NCBI RefSeq assembly: GCF_910592395.1
Contig: NC_088310.1
Location: forward strand, 14,083,501 to 14,147,500
DNA length: 64,000 nt
Source: Lineus longissimus
Lineage: Eukaryota > Nemertea > Pilidiophora > Heteronemertea > Lineidae
Reading direction: 5' to 3'
Every line of letters starts with the position of its first letter. Position 1 is the first letter of the stretch. Shown piece after piece: positions 33,494 through 43,485 of this stretch. The notes beneath the pieces are model-generated. The model saw only the letters and a program-made list of their open reading frames with translations. It was not told where the DNA came from and did not search any database. Both the position numbers and the translations under genes were made by a program.

Positions 33494-33676
33494 TGTAGAT
33501 CTTGCTCATAAGATGAATGAAAGTGGAGAAGATATCAAATCAATCTTAACTTTATTCAAGCTCCATGACATGAGAGCGAGCCTCGATTTGGATCACAACA
33601 GTGTGACTATTAGTGTTCAACAGATATTATAGATGGAGACACTGTACGGTCTAAGTAGCACCTAGCCTGCATTACA
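33494..33676 (-). mobile_element. Solo LTR of the same gypsy family
   Basis: A 183-bp copy with TGTAGATCTTGCTCATAAG and CTGCATTACA ends, embedded in satellite C. The right flank begins TGACCGATCGCGC, like the flank of the full element, but the left flank (CACCT) does not match, so a clean target duplication is absent. Either unequal exchange within the satellite or co-amplification explains this. Confidence 0.88.
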
Positions 33677-34803
33677 TGACCGATCGCGCTCATTTTGGTT
33701 ATACAGTGTCAAGATGACCGCTCGGACAAATTGAGACCGATAAATTCGAGATTCCGTGACGATAAGTTGGCTTTCGACTGGCGATATAGCCTGCTGGCGA
33801 TGATGGTCGGTAATGGCGCTCGTCTCGACCGATTGCGTTCATTTTGGTTATACAGGGTCTATCGATATGACTGTTTGGACAAATTGAGACCGAAATTTTT
33901 AGATTCCGCGACCATTTGTTGTCTTTCCACTAGCGATATAGCCTACTGTTGATGATAGGCGGTCGGCAATGGCGCTTGTCACGACCGATCACACTCATTT
34001 TGATTATAGAGTCGATATGTCCGTTTTGACAAATGGAGACCGAAATTTCGCGATTGCGCGATGACATGTTGTCATTGCACTAGCGATATAGCCTACAGGT
34101 GGTGATAGTCGGCGATGGCGCTAGTTGCGACCAATCTCACACATGTTGGTTATACAGAATTCAGATGACCGTTCGGACAATTTGAGACCGAAAAATTCGA
34201 GATTCGTGACGATAAGTTGGCTTTCGACTGGCGATATAGCCTGCTGGCGATGATGGTCGGTAATGGCGCTCGTCTCGACCGATTGCGTTCATTTTGGTTA
34301 TACAGGGTCGATATGACTGTTTGGACAAATTGAGACCGAAATTTTGAGATTCCGCGACCATTTGTGGTCTTTCCACTAGCGATATAGCCTACTGGTGATG
34401 ATAGGCGGTCGGCAATGGTGCTTGTCACGACCGATCACACTCATTTTGGTTATAGAGTCGATATGTCCGTTTGGACCAATCTCACATATGTTGGTTACAG
34501 AGTCCAGATGACTGTTCCGACAATTTGAGACAGAAAAATTCGAGATTCCGTGACGATAAGTTGGCTTTCGACTGGCGACATAGCCTGCTGGCGATGATGG
34601 TCGATGATGGCGCTCGTCTCGTCATTGCAAAGGAGGAGGGATTCTAAAACCTTACTATCCATTCTAAAGAAACGACACAACGGGTCTCATCTATTAGAAG
34701 TAATGGGCCTACTATAACCAGTGATGATGATTTTGTTTACAAGATCAGTGCGTGATTATAACACATGCGACTCCATTGGCCCATGCCATTGATAAAGGAA
34801 TAA

Positions 34804-36270
34804 TACCTGACCAATTGGCCCATCCCCATTCATTCAACAGAAACCCTCACAGATGCTGCTGAACTCATACTCAAAACTAACAACTTCATCTTCAACAACA
34901 AACACTACCTACAAAAATCAGGTACAGCCATGGGCACATCCATGGCCCCATCTTATGCCAACCTGTTTTTGGCTAAATGGGAATCAGACTTCTGGAACGG
35001 CCGACCCCACAAACCCCAAATGCACGTCAGATTTATTGACGACATCTTCATGATCTGGCCACACGGCAAAGACAAACTAGACCAAACCATAAAAGACATA
35101 ATCGAACACCATCCAACCATCAAATATGTAGCTAACATCAGTGAAACCTCAGTAGATTTCCTAGATGTCACTGTTAGTATTGGGGACAACAACAACATAG
35201 AAACTTCTCTATTCACTAAACCCACAGATTGTCATAGCTATTTGGTGTCAACCTCCAGCCATCCAGACCATACCAAGAAAGGTATTGCATACAGTCAAGC
35301 AATCAGGATTCGCCGAATCTGTTCACGCATTGAAGACTACGACCAACACAGCAAACATCTCATCAGGATGCTGCATGTCAGAGGACACAAGCTTAACGAC
35401 CTCAATGAAGCCATAGCCAAAGCCAGATCTCTGGACAGAGACACTCTGCTGCAAAAACAGTCTACAGAAACTAGCAGAGACACTGTCATTCCTCTAGTTA
35501 CAACGTACAATCCATCACTTCCGAATTTACGAAAAATAGTGAACAAACACTGGGAGGTCCTCGAAACTTCGGATAAACTCAGGACTGCCCTTAATTCTGC
35601 CAAACCACTCATCAGCTACCGTAGATGTAAGAACTTGAGAGACATTCTAACAGGAGCCGATATAAAAGAAAACAAACTTCGTAAACCCAACACTGGCACA
35701 ATCAATGAGACAGAAAGACAAACCGGCCTCCTATCGTTTGCACCCCCACCACCTAAGGGCAGCAACAAATGCAACAACAGCAAATGCGCCAACTGCAAAT
35801 ATATGCAGAAATCAAACTCAGTAACCAGTAGAGTCACAGGCAAAAAACATTATGTCAAACAAAACATAACGTGCAACTCAGAAAGGGTCATATACCTCAT
35901 TGAATGTGCAAAATGTAACTATCAATATGTAGGCCAAACCAAAAGGACACTCAAAACCAGAATGAAAGAACACCGTTATGGCATAAACAATAAGAAACCC
36001 ACGCCTATTGGCACACACTTTAATAGCAGTAATCACTTTATTAAAGACCTCCGTATCTATGGACTTGAAAAGTTACCTCAAACTAATAATGAGAGAACTC
36101 GTGCACTGGACAATCGTCTGCTAGCTAAAGAATCATACTGGATTTATACTTTGCGAACCGCTCGTCCCCTTGGTCTAAATGTCATGGACCAACTGGTATT
36201 AGTCATCGAATGGCGTGGAGTTACTTTCAGCTCATATTTTTATGTAATTCTTAAAATTATCTCTTTGTAA
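34804..36270 (+). CDS. Penelope-like element: reverse transcriptase and GIY-YIG endonuclease, 5'-truncated
   Basis: An uninterrupted frame of 488 codons opens after a TAA at 34801. The first ATG (34930) lies inside the conserved SGTAMGTSMAPSYANLF motif, so the true start is lost upstream. Residues about 75-95 carry RFIDDIFMIW, the catalytic Asp pair of the reverse transcriptase. A thumb and linker follow, then CNNSKCANCKYM (the Cys-rich linker of Penelope-like elements). Near the C-terminus is VIYLIECAKCNYQYVGQTKR with TRMKEHR, the GIY-YIG nuclease in its IYL-YVG form. The family is telomerase-related and copies RNA at a nick it makes. N-terminal fingers are missing. The lack of stops suggests a recent insertion. 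It starts about 160 bp after satellite C ends. Confidence 0.9.
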   Translation, partial: YLTNWPIPIHSTETLTDAAELILKTNNFIFNNKHYLQKSGTAMGTSMAPSYANLFLAKWESDFWNGRPHKPQMHVRFIDDIFMIWPHGKDKLDQTIKDIIEHHPTIKYVANISETSVDFLDVTVSIGDNNNIETSLFTKPTDCHSYLVSTSSHPDHTKKGIAYSQAIRIRRICSRIEDYDQHSKHLIRMLHVRGHKLNDLNEAIAKARSLDRDTLLQKQSTETSRDTVIPLVTTYNPSLPNLRKIVNKHWEVLETSDKLRTALNSAKPLISYRRCKNLRDILTGADIKENKLRKPNTGTINETERQTGLLSFAPPPPKGSNKCNNSKCANCKYMQKSNSVTSRVTGKKHYVKQNITCNSERVIYLIECAKCNYQYVGQTKRTLKTRMKEHRYGINNKKPTPIGTHFNSSNHFIKDLRIYGLEKLPQTNNERTRALDNRLLAKESYWIYTLRTARPLGLNVMDQLVLVIEWRGVTFSSYFYVILKIISL

Positions 36271-36600
36271 CTCGCTGCATTATTCACTTGAACCGCCATT
36301 TTGCTTTCTGGAACGCACAGCTAGAGCCACCTAAACCACTTTATACACTAAATTTCTAGGAAGCCACGCCCCCACGAACCTCAACCAATGAAATCTCAGA
36401 TAAACAACAACAAACCTGAACACGTTGGGATATCGCGGCTGACTTTTGTTAAGACGTAGCGTAAACTACATTCTCTGTTCGCAATAGTATTTAACCTGGT
36501 TGACCAAATTTGTGAAGTCATTCATTGAAAAAGTACCAATTATACGAAACGTCTGAATTGACTGGAGTCGTTGCATTTGTTTATTTAAACCCACACCCAT
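36271..36600 (+). mobile_element. Penelope-like element 3' non-coding region
   Basis: After the stop there is about 330 bp of non-coding sequence ending in CGAAACGTCTGAATTGAC, then TTTATTTAAACCC. In Penelope-like families the terminal repeats often carry a hammerhead ribozyme, whose conserved CGAAACGTC phrase is matched here. I did not find the partner CTGATGA box, so I do not claim a working ribozyme. Confidence 0.45.
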
Positions 36601-38050
36601 CCCCATTCATAACCATTGTAATGATTGGGGGAGGAGTCACATTCCTTTTCTTCGAGGTTCGAGTATAAACATTTGGTTGACATCTTGGATTAAAATACTT
36701 ACTTTTTTCCCTAGGCTTGTGAAGCAATTTTGTAAGACCAAGACTAATACTGATACTGGTAAGCTGTTTTGGAAATTGATTAGCAACTTTCTAATAATAA
36801 CAGCAATTTTTATAGCACAGTAAAAAATAACCGGGTTTTGAGCAAGTCCAGCAAAGTAAGCAAAGTAAGCAAAACGCTTATAGTGTTCAATTGACTGTTC
36901 CCCTATAAGAAGTTCAAACCTCCTGGCATTGAGGCTTTCAGCGACCACGACATAAATGTTTCGAAAACACTGTGGATTCGTTGATTAGTTGTCACAGACA
37001 TAATAAGCAGTAATAATATATCGTTTGAACAGATTAAATACCACACACAGCTTTTAAAAGCATTAGGGCGAGTTTTGCTTTTATCAAATGTGGACTATTC
37101 AATTGGCAAAATCGATGTACACTGATTTGCACTAGCATACACTATGTAGATACATAGTAGTGGAGCCTCCAAGACATACAAAGTTGGACAAACTTTCCAG
37201 AACAAATCACGCTTCTAATTCCTCCAATACTTTAAACATTAGCATCATTTGTCACAACTGCCATATGGAGGATGTTGAGAAATATCTGAAACTGGTTATA
37301 CTAGTCAACTGACCCGTCAATTGCTTGTGTGATTTCCTTGCGGCAATTTTTCAGATGGTCACTCTCTGAGGGGTATATTTCCTGCAGATAAGGATTGTCC
37401 ACGCCAGGGCCAGACCCGCCTCTATGCGAGTAATACGTTTGCGGACAGACACATTTTCATACAGTCCAACGTTGCAGCAAGTATTTGAAAAGAATTGTTC
37501 AGTCTCTGGGTAGGAAGGTAGCTAATATAAGGATTGAAATTCTAAAATACCTTGGTACCGTAAAGTCAACTTTTAAATGGAAAATGCATAAGCCTCGTTC
37601 TGAGAGTGGAGTGTTTTGGACACGCAACCAAGATGCTCTACCAAAGCTCCCTCGGGTTGCACTAAAATGTGGAAACCATGCACACGTCACCCCGTACGGA
37701 ATTTCAGCTCACTTCATATGTTTGAGACTCTCAAAACACTGCTTCAAACACAAATCAGCCAAGGAAGCATCAACCACCCTAAGTTTTTTAATGAGCACTA
37801 CACATATTTGCCGAGAAAAACGCTCCAAATAGCCCATTTGCGCGGATTTTAGCATCCCTTGAGCGAGCCGATGCGGACTTCCTATGCGCGCTGTACAAAA
37901 TGTACATGTCTTATTTTCTGTAACGTTGCCTAACATAATGTAAACAACGGCGCTACCGGCGCTCCGGGCTGGCGATGGATGGAATTTGCCAAATTCGCAC
38001 ATATTCAAGTTATTTTCGTGGCCTATCTTTTTAAGTTTGAGGTATTTTAG
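36601..38050. other. No recognised gene
   Basis: Frames here (for example 37485-37832 plus and 37709-38128 minus) overlap each other and match nothing I know. A short AAGTAAGC repeat lies at 36854-36870. Otherwise it is unique-looking AT-rich sequence leading to the hairpin at 38057. Confidence 0.4.
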
Positions 38051-38056
38051 AATAGA

Positions 38057-38222
38057 AATTGAACCCTCGGCTTCGGACCTTGGTTGAGTTACCAAGACAC
38101 TCTCGGGTGGAGCTAAAATTTCGTCCAAACCCTCGCCTGTCGGCTCGGGTTTGGACTGTATTTTAGCTCCACCCTCGAGTGTCTTGGTAACTCAACCAAG
38201 GTCCTCCGCCTCGGGTTCAATT
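38057..38222. repeat. Long hairpin (about 166 bp inverted repeat)
   Basis: The left arm GGTTGAGTTACCAAGACACT...GGTGGAGCTAAAAT and the right arm are near-perfect inverses joined by a short GC-rich loop (CCTGTCGGC). Arms are about 75 bp. It may be a foldback MITE or a small-RNA precursor. I see no target duplication. Confidence 0.85.
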
Positions 38223-38309
38223 CCTTAAACCGTAAACGATACTTTAAATAAGTCTAATTTTGCCGGGGTGATGTGTCTTAACTAGCGCATGGACGTGGTA
38301 CTCATTGAA

Positions 38310-39236
38310 TTTCCGTGTATTCCAGACACTGTTAGAGATACTTCATTCCCCACCGAGTCCTGGATGAGCAGATTGATGCTGAATTTCCGTGTGTTCCAGA
38401 CTCAATTAGAGATACTGCATCCCCCACCAAGTCCTGAATGAGCAGACTGATACTGAATTTCCGTGTATTCCAGACTCAATTAGAGATACTTCATCCCCCA
38501 CCGAGGCTTGAATGAGCAGATTGATGCTGAATTTCCATGTGTTCCAGACTCAATTAGAGATACTTCATCCCCCACCAAGTCCTGAATGAGCAGACTGATA
38601 CTGAATTTCCGTGTATTCCAGACTCAATTAGAGATACTTCATCCCCCACCGAGGCTTGAATGAGCAGATTGATGCTGAATTTCCGTGTGTTCCTGACTCA
38701 GTTAGAGATACTTCATCCCCCCCCCCCCCGAGTCCTGAATGAGCAGACTGATACTGATTTTCCGTACGTTCCAGACACAGTTAGAGATACTTATCCCCCA
38801 CCGAGTCCTGAATGAGCAGATTGATACTGAATTGCCGTATGTTCAAGACACAGTTAGAGATACTTCATCCCCCACCGAGGCCTGGGTGAGCAGACTGATG
38901 CTGAATTTCCGTGTGTTCCAGTCTCAGTTAGAGTTACGTCATCCCCCACCGAGGCTTGAATGAGCAGATTGATATTGAATTTCCGTGTGTTCCAGACACA
39001 GTTAGAGATACTTCATCACCAACCGAGGCCTGGATGAGCAGACTGATACTGTACGTTTGTGTGTTCCAGACTCAGTTAGAGATACTTCATCCCCCATCGA
39101 GGCATGAATGAGCACACCGATACTGAATTTCCATGTGTTCCAGACTCAGTTAGAGATACTTCATCCCCCAACGAGGCCTGAATGAGCAGACTGATTCAGA
39201 ATTTTCCTGTATTCCAGACTGAGTTAGAGATATTCA
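38310..39236. repeat. Minisatellite, about 74-bp unit, about 12 units
   Basis: GAATGAGCAGA recurs near 38365, 38440, 38514 and onward. Each unit has TTCCGTGTGTTCCAGACTCA, GTTAGAGATACTTCATCC and a CCCACCGAG phrase, up to 39236. A 10-12-base C-run lies near 38717. Units differ by several substitutions. No frame is conserved through it. Confidence 0.93.
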
Positions 39237-39239
39237 ATA

Positions 39240-40080
39240 TTTGTTTGTGCATTTCCTCATCAAACAAGCCGTTTTTTCTGTGAGAAAAATCTCCAGTTCC
39301 GATGAAATCGATCAATTTAGGCTCTTGGCCGCCTTGGTTGCAAAATGAAAAGAGGAATGGACACTTTTTATGTACATAATTTGACATCATTGTAGGACAT
39401 GACGTCGATAATATCACTACATATCACTGTTGCCGGAGGAAATGTGATGTCACTAATGAAGTCACTCGTCATGACGCAGAATTATGCAAATTTAATTCGT
39501 CAATCTGACTGCCGAAAAACAATAATTTGTCATTTTTTAGGAAATTATGTCAAAAATAAAAAATCGGGCTCCGTTAGGACACTTCCGTGGCCCCCCAAAC
39601 ATTTCATACCTAGTTTGATGTCGATCCGTCCGTTGGTTTAGGAGAAAATCGCGAACAAACGTACAATCAAAAAACTTTTCTGGAATTTATTAAGAAATCA
39701 GACATTCTGAACCAAATTACTGGCAAATCATCCCTGTATATAGACACCATACATTATGAACACTCTCAGTACGGGAAGTCTGTGTCAGCAGATAGGCCGC
39801 AAATTAGCATCATATATAGCATGTAAGCACGGTAGGGTAGGTTGAAATCATGACATGAGACGTTTTTGAAAAATGGTCATTTCAAGTAACTGCCTCCCTC
39901 CCGCCCGTAGCTCCTGGGTCAATCATAGGTTGAGACCAGTTTTTTGATCGGCAATATCGCGGGTGGCATACCCTCACGGCGCCGAACATTGAAAATTCAC
40001 CAAAAATGGCAAAATATTGAGTAGATTAAACTTTGATGGATTTTTGACGATAGAAGGTTATAATGAATCATACACATGAT
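39240..40080. other. No recognised gene
   Basis: Short frames only. The stretch 39570-39665 (CCCCCCAAACATTTCATACC; TGATGTCGATCCGTCC) has the feel of a dispersed repeat but no second copy lies in this window. 39890-39990 has weak resemblance to the arms of the 20.7-24.5-kb palindrome. Confidence 0.35.
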
Positions 40081-40195
40081 GTAGCCGAATGTCAGCCGGT
40101 TTGGGAGAAACGCGTCAAAACCACCGGGCTTGGAGAGTGGGTCACGGGCTGACTAAAAACAAGAGACCATATCCATGGAGTGTCAATATGGTCTA
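40080..40195 (+). mobile_element. Terminus related to the giant palindrome family
   Basis: GGCTGACTAAAAACAAGAGACCATATCC, a TGGAG loop and a final ATATGGTCTAA reproduce the end of the 24.4-kb palindrome arm (GGCTCAGTAAAAACAATAGACC..., hairpin, GGTCTAA). The hairpin here has mismatches. It shows that the arm terminus is a real mobile border. Confidence 0.6.
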
Positions 40196-40208
40196 AATAG
40201 AACAGTAG

Positions 40209-41047
40209 CGGCTGTTACAAAACGCGGATTCCGCGGAAATCCGCGGAATCTGCGCGTACCTGGTTCCGCTGGCTACCGTCAGATGTAGTGGTAGTCGTTC
40301 ACACGCTCTCTGCACGGTCACTGCACGCAGCACGAATTTAGAGAACTAAATCGTTCCGTAATAACTGTATTTCATTACATTATTTTGAGGGAAGGTAAGT
40401 ACTATAAACAGACACTGTGGACTGAAATACAGACAGGACTGTTATTCTATTAATCACATATACATTGTACTACAGTTTTTGAATTTTTTTTACCAAGGAT
40501 GAATCATCGCCTGAAGATGGCTAAAGATGGCTAAATTAGCCCCACTGCTGCTGCCTATAGTCCCCACCGCATTTTGGTATATTCATTAAATAAAATACCA
40601 CCATGCGAATGGTTAATTGACAAGGACATTTAAATAAGCCTGGTTATCATTTCATGTCGGATTAAACGTAAACTGAATCACACACTATGCTGGGCGATCT
40701 TCGGTCCGAGTAGCTAGACCTACCATCGAGAGTCTAAGAATGTTCCAGAAGGGCGCCAATGGCTAATATTCATAAAAAACGAGGAAAAGTTTTTACTTTA
40801 AACTTCATGTATACCATACATTTACACTAGCCATCTCTGTAGAACAATGTAGTAAAAAGCATATTAGCACATGATATAATTACAGTTGGCTGGCATTGAT
40901 TATTGTATGTTGAAGCTCTCGGCCTAGCGATAGATCGAAACACAGTTATCATTACATCTGACTACCACTACATCTGACGGTGGCCAGCGGAACCAGGTAC
41001 GCGCGGATTCCGCAGATTTCCGCGGAATCCGCGTTTTATAACAGCCG
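40209..41047. mobile_element. 839-bp TIR element with 9-bp target duplication (MULE-like)
   Basis: The ends are CGGCTGTTACAAAACGCGG and its inverted copy. The inverted repeats extend about 95 bp (through ACCTGGTTCCGCTGGC and ACTACCACTACATCTGAC-type sequence). The element is flanked by GAACAGTAG at 40200-40208 and 41048-41056, a perfect 9-bp direct repeat. Long TIRs with a 9-bp duplication fit non-autonomous Mutator-like elements. The TIR itself contains a GCGGATTCCGCGG-type palindrome. The interior is non-coding. Confidence 0.85.
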
Positions 41048-41261
41048 GAACAGTAGATACAATATCGTCTCTCAACCAAACTGAAAGATCCACACTAAAA
41101 GATTTCAAGGCTGAAGCGTCATCACAAAAAATGTCCAACTGTTCAAGCAGTGCAATGTCTACAATGGTTATACAACCTTTTTTCAAAATTTTTCACTTCA
41201 CAATATGATGCTCGAGCCAAAGATGGGTGAGACATCTTTGAGTTTTTTTGAGTTTAGTTTT

Positions 41262-41345
41262 CTTTATTCACTCAAACATAAAATAAACATACAAACAGAG
41301 AAAAATTGCCAGGGCTTAGGCACGAAACATTAGTAGCCCTGGTTA
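41262..41345 (-). repeat. LINE-like 3' end, minus strand
   Basis: On the minus strand CCAGGGCTACTAATG, CTGTTTGTATGTTTATTTT and GAATAAAGAAAACTAAACTC form a T-rich tail with a polyadenylation-like AATAAA. It resembles the end of a LINE or SINE, but no coding part adjoins it. Confidence 0.3.
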
Positions 41346-41559
41346 CAAAACAAAAACAGTCCAAGAGTTTTCATTAATGATAGGCCCTACACATTTTGAA
41401 TCGTCCCTTAATCTTAAAACCTCAAATTATCTACGACTTAATACTGCAAAGAAATTGTTTGTAACATACCGGGTCACCTAAAACATGTCCCTTTTTAAGC
41501 CTGGTCAGGTTTTATTTACCGCGAACTTTGCACAGCATCATGTGAAAAATGTGGTAGAC

Positions 41560-42350
41560 GGTAATAAAGGCACTGGAAAAAAAGGCACAGAAAAAAGACA
41601 CTAGGTAAGAAAGGCACTGGAAAAAAAGGAACGGAAAAAAGGCACTAGGAAAAAAGGCACAAGGTAAAAAAGGCACTGGAAAAAGGCACAAGGAAATCAC
41701 TATACCAGGTAAGAAAGGCACTGGAAAAAAAGGCACCAGGAAATCTCTAGGTGAAAAATTCATTTGGGGTGCCCCCCCCGTGCTTTCTATTTGTGTAATG
41801 TGCTATGTGTAATGTGCTTCCAAGTCTTTCTCACCAATAAAACTGCAATGAGACTTATCAAGAATGTTTTGCTAGATGCCAATAGCCACTCTTGTGATAA
41901 ACTATTGTATCTTGTAGAAATAGGTTATTGGTGAGGGAACCCTGATTCTAATTTGATTAAACTACTGGACCAAATCGGATGATCTTTTATAAGGATTCCC
42001 TGCCTATCCAAGCTAGTTTTTCTGGTCGGAGGGTACTGAAAATAGGCTGTTCGGTTTTTTTGGACCACCCAGTATTCTGTTGATGTAGAAAAAACTACAC
42101 ATAGAAATGCATATAGAAATTTTTATTTTTATTTTTTATCTATGTAGTAGAGATTTCCCATACATTTTTTCCATTGCCTTTTTTTCCAGTGCCTTTTTTA
42201 CCCAGTGCCTTTTTTCCTGGTGCTTTTTTTTCAGTGCCTTTTTTACCTAGTGCCTTTTTTCCTAGTGCCATTTTTACCTAGTGCCTTTTTTACCTAGTGC
42301 CTTTTTTCCGTCTCTTTTTTCCAGTGCCTTTTTTCCAGTGTCTTTATTAC
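41560..42350. mobile_element. Foldback element with minisatellite arms
   Basis: The left arm (41560-41755) is a run of 13-17-bp units AAAAAAGGCACTGG / AAAAAAGGCACTAGG. The right arm (42165-42348) is the inverted equivalent CCAGTGCCTTTTTT / CCTAGTGCCTTTTTT. Outer borders match as GGTAATAAAGGCACTGG on the left and CCAGTGTCTTTATTAC on the right. The loop of about 410 bp is unremarkable. The Phe/Pro-rich frames on both strands are translations of this repeat. Confidence 0.8.
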
Positions 42351-42359
42351 ATACATTCG

Positions 42360-43485
42360 AAAAATGTGCATGCATTTATTGCCATAGGGCGTCCAATACC
42401 GGGATGTTATCTGTTAATATAATATTGTGTCGACATCTAGGTGTTGGCTATCTTACCACCTATTGTATGATTGACCCTATTGTCAATTAGCCCTATAAAT
42501 AGACTTGTGGTGCTTTGGACTCTTGCGCTTTCTTCTGGGACTTCCTTACTGTTCATGGGGAGCTAGCTCATGTGTTGTCAGTACTAATGTTCTTTGCTCC
42601 ATTCTACATTTTTGTAAATTTCCAATTTCAAGAGCAGTAAATTCCAGACTTTATCCTTTGAAAACAATCTTTACTCCTGTCCCTTACTAGGGACGATACA
42701 CATACATTTTTTTCTGCTTTTCCAATGCCAACAAATTATACATCATTAAAAACGTTGTTTAGAAACTTAGACAATGACACACGTTTCATGTCTCTACGAC
42801 AATTCTAAACAAAGTTATGGTAGATCTTCTGTCACTCTGTATGCCAACTGTGACCTTAGTTATAACGTTTTGAATGTTAGTAAACACAAAAAAAAATTCT
42901 GTCATAATGTAGCACACATTACAATACATTGAAACACGCCCACCCCCCCTCCCCATATATTGATAAATCAACAACACGTGGTAAAAAGCTATTTATAGGG
43001 TGAAAGAATTATTTTGAGTATGTGCAGAAAGAGTTTTGTGAGTGCGCATGCGTTGTGCAGAAGAGGCCTTCCCAACCATGCAAAATTGCTTGAAACAAAA
43101 GTTGGCCATTCTACTTTATTGATTTTAAGCTTTGTTTCTAAAGTATTTCAGTACTTGTATCATTAATACTTCATCAGCCTGTGGCAAGGTCTCCATCAGC
43201 TATGATTGAGGTCGTATATATTGTCCCACCTGGGAAAGGTCCTAAAATGCTAATATACTAAAAAACACTGGTAGAAATTAAAGATTAATCATTTTGCCAG
43301 CCATGCCATGTGATAATTACCCATAAATCGTTTTTTTTCTTCAAGAGTAGTGCAATCAAAGTTGACAAATGCAATGCATTGAAAGATGGTGCAAAGTTGA
43401 AGAGGTGCCTGTTTCCGGTCCAAGTTTTCCCTCCAAATATCTCGATGACCTACTTTTAGTAAAAAAATTAACACTGGAAATGTGT
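42360..43485. other. No recognised gene
   Basis: AT-rich sequence with short frames only. A single NRF1-like TGCGCATGCG lies at 43043-43052 but no exon follows it. No repeat structure was noted. Confidence 0.4.

Larger units (their letters stand above)
25605..34640. repeat. Diverged satellite array C, about 150-bp unit, broken by insertions
   Basis: Units contain GAGTCGAGATGACCGTTCGG, AAATTTCGAGATTCCGCG, CTAGCGATATAGCC and 'GATGATAGTCGGTCAG'. They occur at about 25610, 27481, 27632, 27784, 33032, 33175, 33327, 33479, 33708, 33857, 34011, 34159, 34307, 34456 and 34501. Spacing is 148-152 bp where uninterrupted. The pair of units at about 33697-34010 recurs at about 34150-34460. Insertions are a family C element, a gypsy retrotransposon and a solo LTR. 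The small open frames inside are repeat translations. Confidence 0.9.

Noticed and set aside
35800-36000. Phage or bacterial homing endonuclease suggested by the GIY-YIG motif
   Set aside because: It is fused to a Penelope-type reverse transcriptase with the family's Cys-rich linker.
37485-38128. Overlapping 115- and 139-codon frames on opposite strands
   Set aside because: No recognisable domain, no splice context, and one runs into the hairpin at 38057.
41512-42490. Phe/Pro-rich membrane-like frames
   Set aside because: Direct translation of the AAAAAAGGCACTGG minisatellite arms; no stable frame.
43043-43052. NRF1-like TGCGCATGCG as a promoter
   Set aside because: Isolated palindrome with no companion motif and no exon downstream.
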